Notes: generated from the sequence alone by a model not told the origin. A stretch of 64,000 bases of DNA from Gordius sp. MW1 (GCA_964036665.1 OZ038529.1:4340001-4404000), one strand, 5' to 3'; numbered from the stretch's first letter, positions 35,150-48,090 are shown. A program made the numbers and translations.

Positions 35150-35890
35150 ATATGTCTGGAAAAGGGATGTTTAAAATTGTGACGCGGACTTTTAAAGATC
35201 TTAAAATTGACATTCTAAAACTTAGAGGGTAGGCTTATGATGGAGCCCCAGCGATGGCTCTAAAATGGGTTACAGACTTTGTTTAAGAATGTGTGCCCTA
35301 AGGCTATATATATTCATTGTGGATCGCACAATATAAATTTAGCAATTAAAGATTCTTGCAAGATTTCGAACATTAGGAATTGTATGGGTAAGATTAAGAT
35401 TGTTTTTATATTTAAATTGTTTTATATAAAAGGTGTTATCAAAAAGATTATTGATTTTATAACTTCTCCAAAAAAAATAAATCTGTTAAACTCTGTATTG
35501 CTCTCTTTGTCAGCTAATCCAAAATCATCCTAATTAACAACACTTTATGGGACAAGGTGGAAACAAAAACGTAATGCTTTTAAACAATTTTATGAATTCC
35601 AAGAAGCTATTTTTACTACGCTCGAGATGATTTGTAAATGGGATGATGTAGAATCATCATCGTATGCAACGAAACTACTTTCATCATTGAAACAAGGCCA
35701 ATTTTGGAACAAGTCTTTTCTTATACAATACATCTTATGAACTATTTGCAAAGAATTAACATCGATCTATCACAGGCAATATATGCCGCCGAAAATGCTC
35801 TTTAGCAAACAGAAGAGACAAACCTTCCTTAACTCATTACATATTTATTAAAGTTTAATAAACCCTGTGAAACACAAATGAAAAATTAAC
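35150..35890 (+). pseudogene. ZMYM1-like hAT transposase remnant (middle part)
   Basis: Fragments in shifted frames: a TFKDLKIDILKLRG stretch followed by AYDGAPAM, CPKAIYIHCGSHNINLAI, WDDVESSSYATKLL, and INIDLSQAIYAAENAL. These are the ordered blocks of hAT transposase-derived proteins annotated as zinc finger MYM-type 1-like. Several stops and frameshifts; the C-terminal dimerisation block and the ends were not found here. Confidence 0.82.
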
Positions 35891-35999
35891 AGACACCAAA
35901 AAAGAAAAATAACCATGTTGTTATATATTTTTTCCCCCGTTTTTTTAAGAGCTAGAACTCTCAAGTCTATTCCTTTTTTTTAAATTTTGATTCAATCTG

Positions 36000-38870
36000 A
36001 CAACCTCACCATGTCCAGCATGCCACAAGATAACCGCTCTAACAAAACTGGGCAAGTATATTTTCCATGGCCCCCGCAACAACCGCTGCCCGGCATCAAA
36101 TACCTTTCATTTACTTAATTTATCAACTACCCCAACAATACCCTCAAATAGTTATTTCTTCGATCATTTAACGGTTGAGCACACGCCCAATGTAGACATC
36201 ATCAATCTACCAAGCAGCACCTAGGCAAAGGATCTCATAACCCAACACACTCAATAGAATTCCCAGAGGAGCAAGGGAAGCTTTTAGCACCCTTTTCAAT
36301 AAAATCCTCATATCTCTCATTAAAAACCCTAACAACTTAGATGAGGGGAGGAATCGTGTGCTTCCATACCTTAGCTCTTCCTCAATCCAAAGTCACTCAG
36401 TTTTCAAACACTATTAAAGGATCGATTCTCAATTTTAACCCAAACAAGCCGCTTCAGGCCTTAAAAGAGCCACATAAAGCTAAACCTTCATTGGATTTTA
36501 AAGCTAAGGCCATTGCAAACAAAATTAATGCTCTAGAAAGCTCAGCTCTTCGTATCCTGGGTAGTTCTGATCTGATTGCACCTCCTTCAGATGCTACTAT
36601 GATCTACTCATTGCAAAACATCCTGAGGGCCAAGATTTAATCCCCTCATTTCGAGAAACCCCCCCCCCCCAATTCCTATCATTCACTTCACTATTGCCGT
36701 AGTGACAAAGGCGATAAACTCTTTTAAGAAAGATTCGGCAGCGGGTTTTGACGGAATTTGCCCAATCTTTCTACAAGACTTAATCAAGCCCCACATGAGA
36801 GGCTCAGAAATTTTACTTAAAAACATAACTCAACTATGCAACATAATCAGGAAGGGTCACTTCCCCCCAGACATAACCCAACTCCTATTTGGTGGAAAAC
36901 TGTTGACTTGCAACAAACCCGACGACTCCATCCGTCCCATAGTCATGGGCTCAGTTTTAAGGAGATTAGTTTCTAAACTAATCACTATCAAACTTCGTGC
37001 TTCTCTAGCATGTTCCTTCCTCCCGAACCAATTAGGTTTCGGAATTAAGGGAGGTTGTAAAGCAGCCGCCCATACGGCCCGAACCCTCTTTGAATCATCA
37101 AGCCAGACAGAACTAATGGTTTAGTTGGACTTTAAAAACGCTTTCAACAGCGTCCACAGAGCCGCATTCCTCGCACCCTTTCAAAAAACATACCCAGAAT
37201 TTTACCCATATGTTCTGAGTAGTTACGGATCCCCATCAATTCTCCTCTTTGGAGACAAGGTCAACCACTCATCCGAAGGTATACAACAAGGCGATCCCCT
37301 AGGCCCCGCACTTTTTTGTCTAGCTATACAAGACATCATCCAAAAACTCTCTAACACCGGTAGCTTATCCTGCAATCTATGGTATATGGATGATGGATTC
37401 CTGGTTGGCCCCGCTAGCGAAATCAGCAAAATACCGTCTGTGAGTCCTTTTCAGACTCTATAGGCCTCGAGCTCAACCATCTTAAATGCGAAATATACTG
37501 TAGGGATCCATCAATAGATCCCTCAACGCTTCCTTTTCCCGTCCTCAGTCTAGACCAGTTCAGCCACCTTGGCGCACCACTAGGAGGACCCACATCTTCC
37601 GAGCGATTCTTGACTAAATTTTTTACCTTTATAGAGGCAATTAAACCCACACTACTAAAGCTTACCCCTCACAACGCCTTCTTTTTGGCAAAAAACTTCC
37701 TTTTAAAGTCTAAAATTAACCACGCCCTGCGTGCATCCCCTATCTTCAGGTGCCCTGAGCAACTCAACCTCATAGAACGGAGCATACAAAATCTTTTCGA
37801 AACCAGCCTCAACCTTAAATTTAGTCCCTTACAGCTCCAGGCATCCTTCCCATTAAAACTGGAGGAATCGGGATTAGATTCCCACGACAGATTGCACTAG
37901 CGGGATTTATTTCATCTCGCATGAGTACCGACTGTCTAATCTCAGGGATCACATCCCTCCCAGACCCGCACCTTCAAGAGGCTCTTAACATGTGGGATGC
38001 GGACAAGCAGGCCGAACGACCACTTGGAGTGACTCAAAAGGAATGGGACCTTCCCCTAATAGCACGTTCCGTAACTTTCCTCTCCTCGAACGAACTATGC
38101 CAGGGAAAACCCCTTTTTAATTGGGCCTCCTCCAACAGCGGTTACGAATGGCTCGAAGCAATCCCGAGCAAGAATTTGGGTCTTCATATGTCCGGTGAAG
38201 AGTTACGCATCGCCATAGATCTCCGCCTCGGCTGCGACATCGTTTCCCCATATATGTGCGAGCTCTGCAAACAGCCGGTCCAACCCATTGGACACCATCC
38301 TCTTCACGGCAAGTACAGCAAAGGCCGCAACCCCAGACATGCGGGAATTAACAAATTCATAGGTCAGTACCTTCGGAAAGCCAGTTATCCCAATACTCTA
38401 GAGCCTTTAGGCCTCAGTACGACCGACGGGAAAAGACCAGACGGGCTAACGCTCATACCTTGATCCCGCGGTCTAAATCTCACATGGGATTTTACTACGG
38501 TCGACATCTTCGCCCCCTCAAACTCTTCCCCCGACCTTATAATCAAGGCAGAGAGGAAAAAGGCCGAAAAATATTCCACTCTCGACAATACAGTTTTCAT
38601 CCCCGTGGTGGCTACCACTATTGGCAACCTAGGTTCAGAGGCTCTCGCTTTCCTCAAACAAATCGGGAAAGCGATGACGAATTCTTCTTTAGAACCTAAG
38701 GAATTCTTCTACATCAGGCAAAAGATCACTATGGAAATCGTCAAATCCAACACGATTTCCATACACGGATCAATGCCATCTACTTAGTTTTTAACGCGTT
38801 TTCTTTTGTAGTAGTTTGTTTACCAATGTATTTTACCCATGTGATACTTTTTTATATATATTCAAATAAA
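36000..38870 (+). mobile_element. non-LTR retrotransposon with restriction-like endonuclease, broken
   Basis: A Cys/His block (CPACHK near 36018) is followed by an RT domain and a C-terminal endonuclease. An AATAAA lies at 38865-38870. Coding is interrupted by frameshifts near 36640-36700, 37440 and 37880-37920 and in-frame stops near 37122 and at 38461. Fragments of the same 3' end occur on the minus strand at 13262-13310, 48776-49021 and 63750-64000, so this is a family with several copies. Confidence 0.85.
36341..38787 (+). pseudogene. reverse transcriptase / restriction-like endonuclease polyprotein
   Basis: RT motifs: SAAGFDGI (near 36738), LDFKNAFNSV (near 37125), GIQQGDPLGPALF (near 37280) and WYMDDG as the YxDD active site (near 37380). 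The C-terminal part has a Cys/His knuckle (CELCKQP...GHH, near 38260) followed by KRPDGLTLIP and TWDFTTVD, which fit the PD...D core of the restriction-like endonuclease of R2-group elements. It ends with [16 protein letters not shown] near 38715-38770. Frame breaks make it inactive. Confidence 0.85.
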
Positions 38871-41222
38871 AACTGATCATACAGAGTATTAATACCTATT
38901 AATTGTATTTGTCTGGCAGAACCCATCACGGTTTGATAACTAAATTGGTCGCCAGGGCCCCCCGCCCAAACCCTTCTAAGAGTCAGCCCGGTCATGCCCA
39001 AATCACTAGAGCTGTCGGAACTGCCAGGCCCAAAATAATTTTAAATTTCAAGCATTAATTTTGTAATGTTCTTGAAATTTTTTGATTTTCATAAATTTTT
39101 TAAATAAAAAAGCGAAAATAATAGTAACTATATAAAATATCTTATTAAGCCCGCAATGCCCCAATATTGAGGGTCTACTTGAAAATCTAAATTTACGATC
39201 GGTTGCCTGCCCGGCCCCTAGGCCGAGAGGGCCAGTTATTTTTAATTACAAATATTTTTAAAAAAAATTGGCTGCCTCCCCCCCCCCCCTCTTTGAGAAA
39301 ATTTGTTTTAATTTAAGAAGTGATCGTCTTCTATAGCCTTATGGGTATTTAGTAAGTTTTAACAGTTTTCAGTGTTTTTACTTGGCATAATTATATTTTT
39401 ATCCGAATCAGGGTGGGAATTACACGCTTGAGTTTATTTAAGTGAACTTTATGGGACGTCTTAGGAACTGAGCTAATTTTAAGGGGGTCATGAAATATTA
39501 TATTTTAAACGTAATTGATGAAAGAAAGACATGCGTTTTATATTTGTAGCAATAATTCACTTACTTTAAAATTTGCTATTTGATCTAGTTGAATGTTCCT
39601 CCTATCAAGAACCGCGTCTTATGTTAAGAAAATTTACTAAAGTATCATGGGAAAAGATTAAATTTCTATGCGACCTAAAAAGTTATTTGTTGTGATTAAA
39701 TTGCCAAACGAGAATGTGCAGATATTCCCATACAGATTTGATTCAACCTTTTTGTTTTGTTTTCCTGCCTTAGTGTTGCCGTCACATAAACTTGTTTTTT
39801 TGAACTGGGTATAGTATTTACATAAAAATACTTACATACTAATGGGGAATAGAAAGACGCTTTTATACAGGTCCTCGCAATGCTTTGCCGACTTGTCATT
39901 ATAGCAATCAAAAGGAATATATGTTTACAACATAATGCATTAAATCACACTTATATAAAGAGGTTTTTATCTACCCTAACACCATCCGTTTGCTAGGTAA
40001 CAGCATTAAACCAGGCAAACCGCAATTACAAGTCACATGCCTGGTCTGGAACTGCCATCACGTGTTTGCAGCCTTCTACAAAAACAGGGATCCGTTGATG
40101 GTTTCGTTAAACACAATAAGCTGCCAAATACTTACGACATTCTCATTTATAAAATAAATAATTAATTCGGTATCTATAAGGAATCAAAAAAGTGTAAAGC
40201 GAATGCAAGCAAGTAAACACTGCCAATGTGAACTAACTATTTATTTATTTATAAAGTATAAAAAATATACTAAAATAAAGTCAGAACTAGGCATTTTTGA
40301 ATAAACATGAACACTCATACATTTTGACCTGTGGAAATGGCAAACTATCAATTAGTTTTACTTATTACTGAAAGTTATTCTTTTATAATAAACAAAGACT
40401 AAATTATTAATAAATAGTTAATTTGACATATGTATGAAAGTGCAAGTGTTCAGAAGACTTTATTAAAATTAAAAATACGCTATATCACCCTGCTTTTATT
40501 AAATTATAAAGTCATTTTAATCTATTTTTCCTGCAGATGAGGTTAACACCTTGTAAAACTGATTAAATTGGTTAAGGGTTTTGATCAACAATATTAGATT
40601 AAGAAAGTTTTCACGTATGCCGTATCATGGCCTCCTAACAGTCCAATTTAATAATTATTTGCAACTAGTAAATAAAAATAAATGCTTTCCTGTTGTCATA
40701 ATTTTCTCGCATAATAGTTCGTATTTTAATTATTAAAATATTTACTGTTCATTCTTTGTAACAATTTCGACATTATATATCATTCATTTTATAACATATG
40801 CTTTTTTAGCTGTAATTACTTTTAAATTAAACGCAAATCAATGTAATTTATAACGTTTTTGCAGATATAAATGGCGCGTATTATAGTCTAATAAGGTGGT
40901 TTTAATAAGCATAAGCGAGTTACCCACAAATATCTAAATAGATTGATTGTCAAGTTCAGTGTGTATTATAACAAATGGATATGATAGTAATTTTGCAGAA
41001 AACTTCATTTATAAAAATAATTAAATTTTTTCATTATTTTATCAATAATGGCGGTGGCATCTGCATGTTTGACATCCCCTAGGGGTATAAACATATCGAA
41101 AACAACTTCTGTAGCAACGACGTCGGAAACATTATAATAAATTAAATTCCTTATATATCAAAATATGAGTTCCAAAGAAATTATATATATTAGTTTGTTT
41201 TAATTTATTTATATTTAGTTAT
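38871..41222. other. gene-poor stretch
   Basis: 38935-39250 is a GC/AT/GC repeat copy. The rest is AT-rich. No supported gene; open frames are short and lack splice or family support. Confidence 0.6.
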
Positions 41223-41411
41223 TTAATTAGTATTACTAATTCTTCTCCACAATGTACGACCATCATCTGAAGGGGGTGTTGAATCGTGCTCTGGTATAAT
41301 TATTTTTCCATCAGGCCCTTCATTATCATCATCGTCATCAGCTAGCATGCAATTTTGCAGGAGTGCAATGATGAACAATATAAGCAGAAATGTTGACCAG
41401 TAAAAACGCAT
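41223..41411 (-). CDS. putative small secreted peptide (62 aa)
   Basis: The frame starts MRFYWSTFLLILFIIALLQ, a good signal peptide with cleavage likely after CMLA, followed by an acidic mature part (DDDDDNEGPDG) and a Pro/Ser/Asp stretch ending near LWRRI. The ATG sits 4 bases after a TTTGTGCAAATTTAG site that could be a splice acceptor, implying an untranslated first exon. AATAAA (complement of 41204-41209) follows the stop by about 14 bases. No Cys-rich scaffold and no recognised family. The short length means it could be chance, but the signal peptide, acceptor and poly(A) signal together are suggestive. Confidence 0.5.
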   Translation of the reverse strand: MRFYWSTFLLILFIIALLQNCMLADDDDDNEGPDGKIIIPEHDSTPPSDDGRTLWRRISNTN

Positions 41412-42179
41412 TTTACCTAAATTTGCACAAATAAGATATTTGAAATATTTTCAATTTTAAAGTTTGTCTTAAAAATCCTTGCTTTATAGCTCTCCCATAA
41501 CTTATATGACAGCAGAGAGTTTAGCGTGGAGGGGCAAGGGAAGGGTCAATCTGTTTCAACAACCCAATACATTTTTTTTTAAGTTGAAGTATGGAATTGT
41601 TAAAAAAGAATTAAAAAGCCCCCCCCCCCCTTTTCTCGCCCTTGAGATCATTAACGACTTTTTTTGCTCACTTTTAGTTAGTATAGGCTTTGTCTTTAAA
41701 CAAGAGCTCGCTGGTTCGAATCCCGCTTTCAGTACTTTGTTTCAATAAGATGTTAAATATAACACATCGTCAACACGGCTGTCAGGCCTGGATAGCCGAG
41801 CGTCACCCCTCATCCATATGTCTAAAGAGTCTGACCACCATTGTGTGACAGTGTTACAAACAGCTATTGTAAATTTATTTGACTTCTAAAGCCCAAGGTG
41901 AAAGATTTACAAAATATTGGGAAGAAATATTTTAAGTTGATTATAGAGCGCCCATTAAAACAGCTTTTGGTTGGGTTAAATGAACACTTGGAGAATCCAC
42001 AACTGATATCTACAACCTTGTTATGTATGGACATCAATTTATTAATCCTTTTGAGCATAATATTTTATCATTGAGCCTTGTTGTGTTAAAAGATATAATT
42101 CTAATTTTGGTTAAATATAATAGTGACCTTCAAAGTCATCCCTTAAGATTGAAGCGCGTACGTTTCTAAAGATCTTACC

Positions 42180-42336
42180 CATAGGCGTAACCAGGGGGGG
42201 GGGCAGAAAGGGGCGGCTGACACCCTCTAAATCCGAAAATTCGTTGAAATTTATTAAAATTTTAAAAAATGATTATTTTTTGCCATTCCTAGATCATTAT
42301 TGCCACCCTTTAATCCTAATGCTGGCTACGCTCATG
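42180..42336. mobile_element. hAT-type MITE, CATGGGCGTAGCC family, perfect 8-bp TSD
   Basis: Left end CATAGGCGTAACCAG, right end GGCTACGCTCATG. ATCTTACC at 42172-42179 and 42337-42344 is a perfect, complex 8-bp target duplication. Confidence 0.92.
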
Positions 42337-43360
42337 ATCTTACCTGATCAACGGAGCCTAAATATATACATTTACTAAGCGATAATAATTTCGGGTTGAT
42401 ATAAAAATGCTATTATATCTATAAAGCAACTAACGTTTGCTTACTTGTTGGACAAATGGAAATAAAGCCTTCACGGATTATGAAATTTTAGAAGAATGGA
42501 AATGAATGTAGAGGGGAAAGAATTTAATTGTATGTGTACGGCTGATAAATTAGAAATAATTTATGGTCCATTGTAAGCAAATAGGATGTGAAATTTCAAT
42601 ATTTTGTTAATTACGTTTTTAGGTAGCAGGACCTTTCTTAAAAGTTAACTATTTTTAACAAGTAAAAACATCTTACGATCACGAAATTTGGATTTATAGC
42701 AATGTGATTGACCAATTAAAAAAAGGCAGATTTTAACTCATATTAGTATTAAGTTTCTGTTAACCCGTTAATTCTAGTCTTCTGTTAACGGGGTTGAATC
42801 CAAAAAAAACAAATATGTATTAAATGAGTTTTAAAAACTGTGCGCGTAGATGCTTAAAAAAAGAAAACGAATGGTAAATCGTAGTGTTGTAAAAACGGCT
42901 GGCTGGTTTTTCCCAGCGTATTGCTAAGCTTAGTCGTTGACGTTTATTTTCACCCAGCCTTATCAGTGTTAGGTGAATTTTCTTGGGAGAGCTTTGGCGT
43001 TTGGCGTTTTTGTAAAAAAGACCTAAAGCGTTCTGGGTGAATGTTTCGGGGTGACCTTTGGCGTTTAGGTTTGGGTGTATTAAACACCTAAAGGGTGTGG
43101 GTGGATAATATTATTAACCTTTTGGTTTGGTTTTGGTCGTTTGGGGTGGGGCATGCAAATATATCAATTTTAGGTAATAAACTTTTAATTTAAGAAAATA
43201 AAAATAGTTATATCATGACGTCACTGAGTTTAAACTTTTCCCATTGTGACGTCATAATGAAAAGTATTATAATTTATAATCTAATCTCTAGTAAATTACA
43301 GTTAATTATTATGCTTTGCTTATGCTGCATTAGAGAAGTAATGTTTTATTTATGAATAAA

Positions 43361-44085
43361 AGATGGCTAAAATCCGTTTAATGATTTCAAAAATTATTTT
43401 TTAGACATGCCAAAAATTTTATAAAAATTTATAAAAGGTGGGAAATTTCGCTTTGTAGAATCTTCTATATAGATGGCTAAAATCTGTAATGATTTCAAAA
43501 TTTATTTTTTAGACATGCCAAAAATTTTATAAAAATCTATAAAAGGTGGGAGATTTCGCTTTATAGAATATTCTATAAAGATGGCTAAAATCTGTTTAAT
43601 GATTTCAAAATTTATTTTTTAGACATGCCAAAAATTTTATAAAACTTTATAAAAGGTGGGAAATTTCGCTTTGTAGAATCTTCTATAAAGATGGCTAAAA
43701 TCTGTTTAATGATTTCAAAATTTATTTTTTAGACATGCCAAAAATTTTATAAAAATTTATAAAAGGTGGGAAATTTCGCTTTGTAGAATCTTCTATATAG
43801 ATGGCTAAAATCTGTTTAATGATTTCAAAATTTATTTTTTAGACATGCCAAAAATTTTATAAAAATTTATAAAAGGTGGGAAATTTCGCTTTGTAGAATC
43901 TTCTATATAGATGGCTAAAATCTGTTTAATGATTTCAAAATTTATTTTTTAGACATGCCAAAAATTTTATAAAAATTTATAAAAGGTGGGAAATTTCGCT
44001 TTGTAGAATCTTCTATATAGATGGCTAAAATCTGTTTAATGATTTCAAAATTTATTTTTTAGACATGCCAAAAATTTTATGAAAA
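43361..44085 (+). repeat. tandem array, seven units of ~110 bp
   Basis: Unit starts (AGATGGCTAAAATC) at 43361, 43471, 43579, 43689, 43799, 43909 and 44019. Each unit includes GACATGCCAAAAATTTTAT and AAAGGTGGGAAATTTCGC. Units are highly similar, indicating recent amplification. Confidence 0.95.
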
Positions 44086-44806
44086 TTTATTTAAATATAT
44101 ATTTTTGAATTTTCTGCCTCAGCCAGGTGGTAACAATTTTTTTGAACATTTTAATATGGTTTAACTTTATAATTTACACATTTGCTAAGCAGATTAATTG
44201 CGATTAATCACAAAATTTAATTTCAAATATATTTTGAATTCCTCGGCTCTTGTAAAAGATAAAGACTTATTATTTATATAATGTCCCTTTTATTTTATAT
44301 TTGTAGTAGTGTTGTAAAAACGGCTGGCTGGTTTTTCCCAGCGTATTGCTAAGCTTAGTTGTAAAGTTGTAAACAAGCTAATTAATATTCCTTAATCTCA
44401 ACATTTTACCCCTCTTTATGACAGAGCTTATGCGTCCGAGCACATATGGTAGCTATATATTTTATATGATCCTTATAAGCATTGTAAACGCGAGGCCTAA
44501 GTCAACAGAATAGCATGATATGCTTTTTAGAAATGCCTTGTTTATTTTCTTAACACTTGAGAGGTTGGGTCAAAAATGCTAACACGGATGGTATTTGGGG
44601 TAATAATTAGAATTACCCCAAACTTTAAATAGCTATAACTTAGATATTTTATAATATAAATTTGTCAAAATTTGCAAGGATAATATTTCAACTCTTATAC
44701 GTTCATTAATATATTAATTTGCCTATTTGATCAAGTGGTTTAAATATTATGCCTATAATTAGAGCAAACCTGAGGCAGAAAATTCAAAAATAAATATTTA
44801 AATAAA

Positions 44807-45093
44807 TTTTCATAAAATTTTTGGCATGTCTAAAAAATAAATTTTGAAATCATTAAACAGATTTTAGCCATCTATATAGAAGATTCTACAAAGCGAAATT
44901 TCCCACCTTTTATAAATTTTTATAAAATTTTTGGCATGTCTAAAAAATAAATTTTGAAATCATTAAACAGATTTTAGCCATCTTTATAGAATATTCTATA
45001 AAGCGAAATTTCCCACCTTTTATAAATTTTTATAAAATTTTTGGCATGTCTAAAAAATAAATTTTGAAATCATTAAACAGATTTTAGCCATCT
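44807..45093 (-). repeat. inverted tandem array, three units of ~110 bp
   Basis: Reverse complement of the 43361 array; unit edges fall at 44873, 44983 and 45093, spacing 110 bp. Confidence 0.93.
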
Positions 45094-45569
45094 TTTATTC
45101 ATAAATAAAACATTACTTCTCTAATGCAGCATAAGCAAAGCATAATAATTAACTGTAATTTACTAGAGATTAGATTATAAATTATAATACTTTTCATTAT
45201 GACGTCACAATGGGAAAAGTTTAAACTCAGTGACGTCATGATATAACTATTTTTATTTTCTTAAATTAAAAGTTTATTACCTAAAATTGATATATTTGCA
45301 TGCCCCACCCCAAACGACCAAAACCAAACCAAAAGTTAATAATATTATCCACCCACACCCTTTAGGTGTTTAATACACCCAAACCTAGACGCCAAAGGTC
45401 ACCCCGAAACATTCACCCAGAACGCTTTAGGTCTTTTTTACAAAAACGCCAAACGCCAAAGCTCTCCCAAGAAAATTCACCTAACACTGATAAGGCTGGG
45501 TGAAAATAAACGTCAACGCTTGCAGGCGACCAATAGAAACCCTTGGTTTTTTACAACACTAGTGAATCG

Positions 45570-47226
45570 GCTTAAATTCATCTAACATAAACTATCATTC
45601 GTAATATTTTACACATACATTTTGAATTTAAAACGTCAAAGTCAAACTCTACTATTTATATCGGACAGGCGCGAGTCAGGATTTTATCAAGGAGGGGGGG
45701 GGGGAGGATTTCCAAATTTAGTTTTTTAATTGTTATTTATAATATAATAAAGATAAGAGATGAGGAAAGTCCGACCCACGGGCTGGAGCCAGGACAGTGT
45801 CGTAATATTCGATTTTCTGGCGTGCCTGGGCGGGCACCGTGATAGGATTGGGCCTTATATCGTTTTTGTGTATTATTTTGTTACCTTTTTATTTGATTGC
45901 ATAATATTTATTAATCGTGGTTATAACCTTAAAAAACAAGAACTAAATCTATAATTTTTCAAAAATATAAGGAAGTTACTGCTAAAATTTCAAAAATCAT
46001 TATTTAGAAGCGGGCAGTTCGGGCCTCTTTAATAAGTCGGACACTGACGGTCTCTCGGTTTATTTCTTTATAAGTTCTTACCGAATCGGGTTCGGGCAAA
46101 ATTTTAGAACAGATCTAACTTCTAAAAAGATAGGAATTCTAGGTATAAAATAAATAGAAAAAATAAGCATTTTCAAGGTTAATTTTTCTTTTGCTCAGCG
46201 ATTTTCTATCTAGAAATTCACTTGAGATGGGAACATTTCCGATAAATTGTTAATATTGTCAATTAATTTTATCGATGGACATACTAATTAATATTTGGTG
46301 ATGCATATGATTAAGGGAGAGAATAAGGTGTATATATATTAGACGATGGCTTCAATAACATTTTGAAAGCTATTGAGGTGTCGGGGGCATTTTTCGGACT
46401 AAAGGTCTTTTAAATTTAAGCGTGCTAGTATTTTTAACCTGATCAACGGTTGACTAAAACTATTTATTTATTTCTTTTTTTTGCAAGAATTGACCGTGTT
46501 ATAGGGGTTGGGACAAGGATAGTCAAAAAAAGCACATTTTAGCCCTTAAGCCATAATAATGTCTTGGTAAATTTATATTTTCAATTTTTTTAATTTTTTG
46601 CTATGAAATATGGCTGTTACGTTATATTTATAAAATTATACCGCCTATCATCCCACATATGTTTAGGATTGAAAAGGACGTGTTCCATTGATAACACATT
46701 TATAAAATTCATTATATTTTTAGATTTTGCAGCATAATTTACATAATGGGACCATTCTCTAAACTCGATGATGATGATAAATGGCGCACTCTTTCATAAC
46801 TTGGTTCATTTTTAATTTTATAGCAAATGTCCACTATCTATTGTTATAAAAAGTTAAAAGAGATGGGAAATAAAATTAAAAAAAACTCTTGCTCAGTCCC
46901 CTTCAAATAAAATGTAATATTGTGAATTATTATTTTGCAATAAATCTTTATTTAACGTGGAAATCAATACAACCATAATTTAAATTTAACGTTTAACGAA
47001 CAAATATATTGTTCAATTCATATTTTTATCAGTTATAGGTGATTCCATCGACATTATGGTATTCTATGATGTGCGTAGAAATCTGTTTTAAGAGATAACT
47101 AAATATTTTTATTAATATGACAACTTTTAACTGGCCTAAACAAACGAATTTTGTAAAGTTTGTTGTTTCTTTAATATTTTAAATGATAGGTTTAAAAAAC
47201 AATTCCAAATATTTCAGCTGATCCCC
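45570..47226. other. gene-poor stretch with GC/AT/GC repeat
   Basis: 45765-46110 is a copy of the GCCCG-rich dispersed repeat. The remainder is AT-rich with no supported gene. Confidence 0.55.
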
Positions 47227-47820
47227 TATTTTTATGGATGAATCCTGGTCCCTTATTATGGACACCAAACTTCAAAGTAATTCATAAAATAGGATTAGGA
47301 GGAACTGCCATACTAAAGACTAGATTTATGTTTTGTCCCTAAAACTTATATTTGATAATTTCTTTACAATTTAGCATATTGTCGCCAAGAAGTGAATATA
47401 TAACTGAGGTTATACAATGAGTTATAATCGTCTCAATTGCCAATTAATCGATATAAAATCCACTATAAAGAAAGAGGATTTATTACAAAAAAGAATAATT
47501 CTAACGACATGGCAGTACGTTGGCACGATAATGGTAACGACGCTTTAAAATTATCATGGTGTCCGCTTATTACATAATATTAAAATCACGACTCTTCATA
47601 ATCCAGGAAAAATTTTTTAATTCATTGCCCAAAAATGTATAATAAATTAATGGGCGGCGTAGATCGCTTTAATTAAATGATGATGCCACGAGAATATCTT
47701 TCCGGGGCAGAAAATGTTGTTTCTTATTATTGGGATTGGATGCGGCATATCGAAATGCCTAGCAGCTCTCTAGTCTTAACAAAGACAACATTAAACTATG
47801 CAGTTTAAAAGATTCAGAGA
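47227..47820 (+). pseudogene. piggyBac transposase remnant
   Basis: GLGGTAILKT, MAVRWHDNGND and YNKLMGGVDRFN (near 47638) occur in the order seen in piggyBac transposases (Gly-x-Gly-Thr-x-x-x-x-x, (V/A)xRWxDN, YNxxMGGVDxxD). The frame has a stop just after the last motif and shifts beyond it. The N-terminal half was not found. Confidence 0.82.
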
Positions 47821-48090
47821 CACGATAAACAAATATTTACTTTTTTCTACAACTTATTATACGGAGTAAGTATGTCATTTAATTCGTTAAGCCCTTGATG
47901 CCCACTCAGACTCACTTATAAATGAACACCATGACAAAACTAATTTTTTTTTATAATGACTATTTTATTTAGTCGCTATAAACAATATGACTCAACATTT
48001 TTATTAAAATTATTATAGGCGCACTATTTCATATAGCATAATAATGTGTTCATAAATCAACATACCGTCCAGCAGCATTCAATCACTTAA

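Larger units (their letters stand above)
42882..45561. mobile_element. palindromic hAT-like element with 110-bp tandem repeats, 8-bp TSD
   Basis: Starts TAGTGTTGTAAAAA and ends TTTTTACAACACTA. GTAAATCG (42874-42881) and GTGAATCG (45562-45569) flank it, a 7/8 target duplication fitting hAT. The outer arms (about 42935-43470 and 44985-45520) are near-perfect inverted repeats. Inside each arm is a tandem array of about 110 bp: seven units on the left, three on the right. The 630-bp centre carries a second copy of the left terminus at 44309. No transposase frame. Confidence 0.88.

Noticed and set aside
39975-40000. RFX/X-box-like GTTTGCTAGGTAAC
   Set aside because: One half-site does not fit the consensus and no gene start lies nearby.
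41711-41721. GGTTCGAATCC, a perfect tRNA B-box
   Set aside because: No A-box at the right distance and no acceptor-stem pairing; at most a relic of a tRNA-derived repeat.
43361-44085. Regular 110-bp repeats as a CRISPR array
   Set aside because: Units are contiguous without spacers, lie in a transposon palindrome, and the DNA is eukaryotic.
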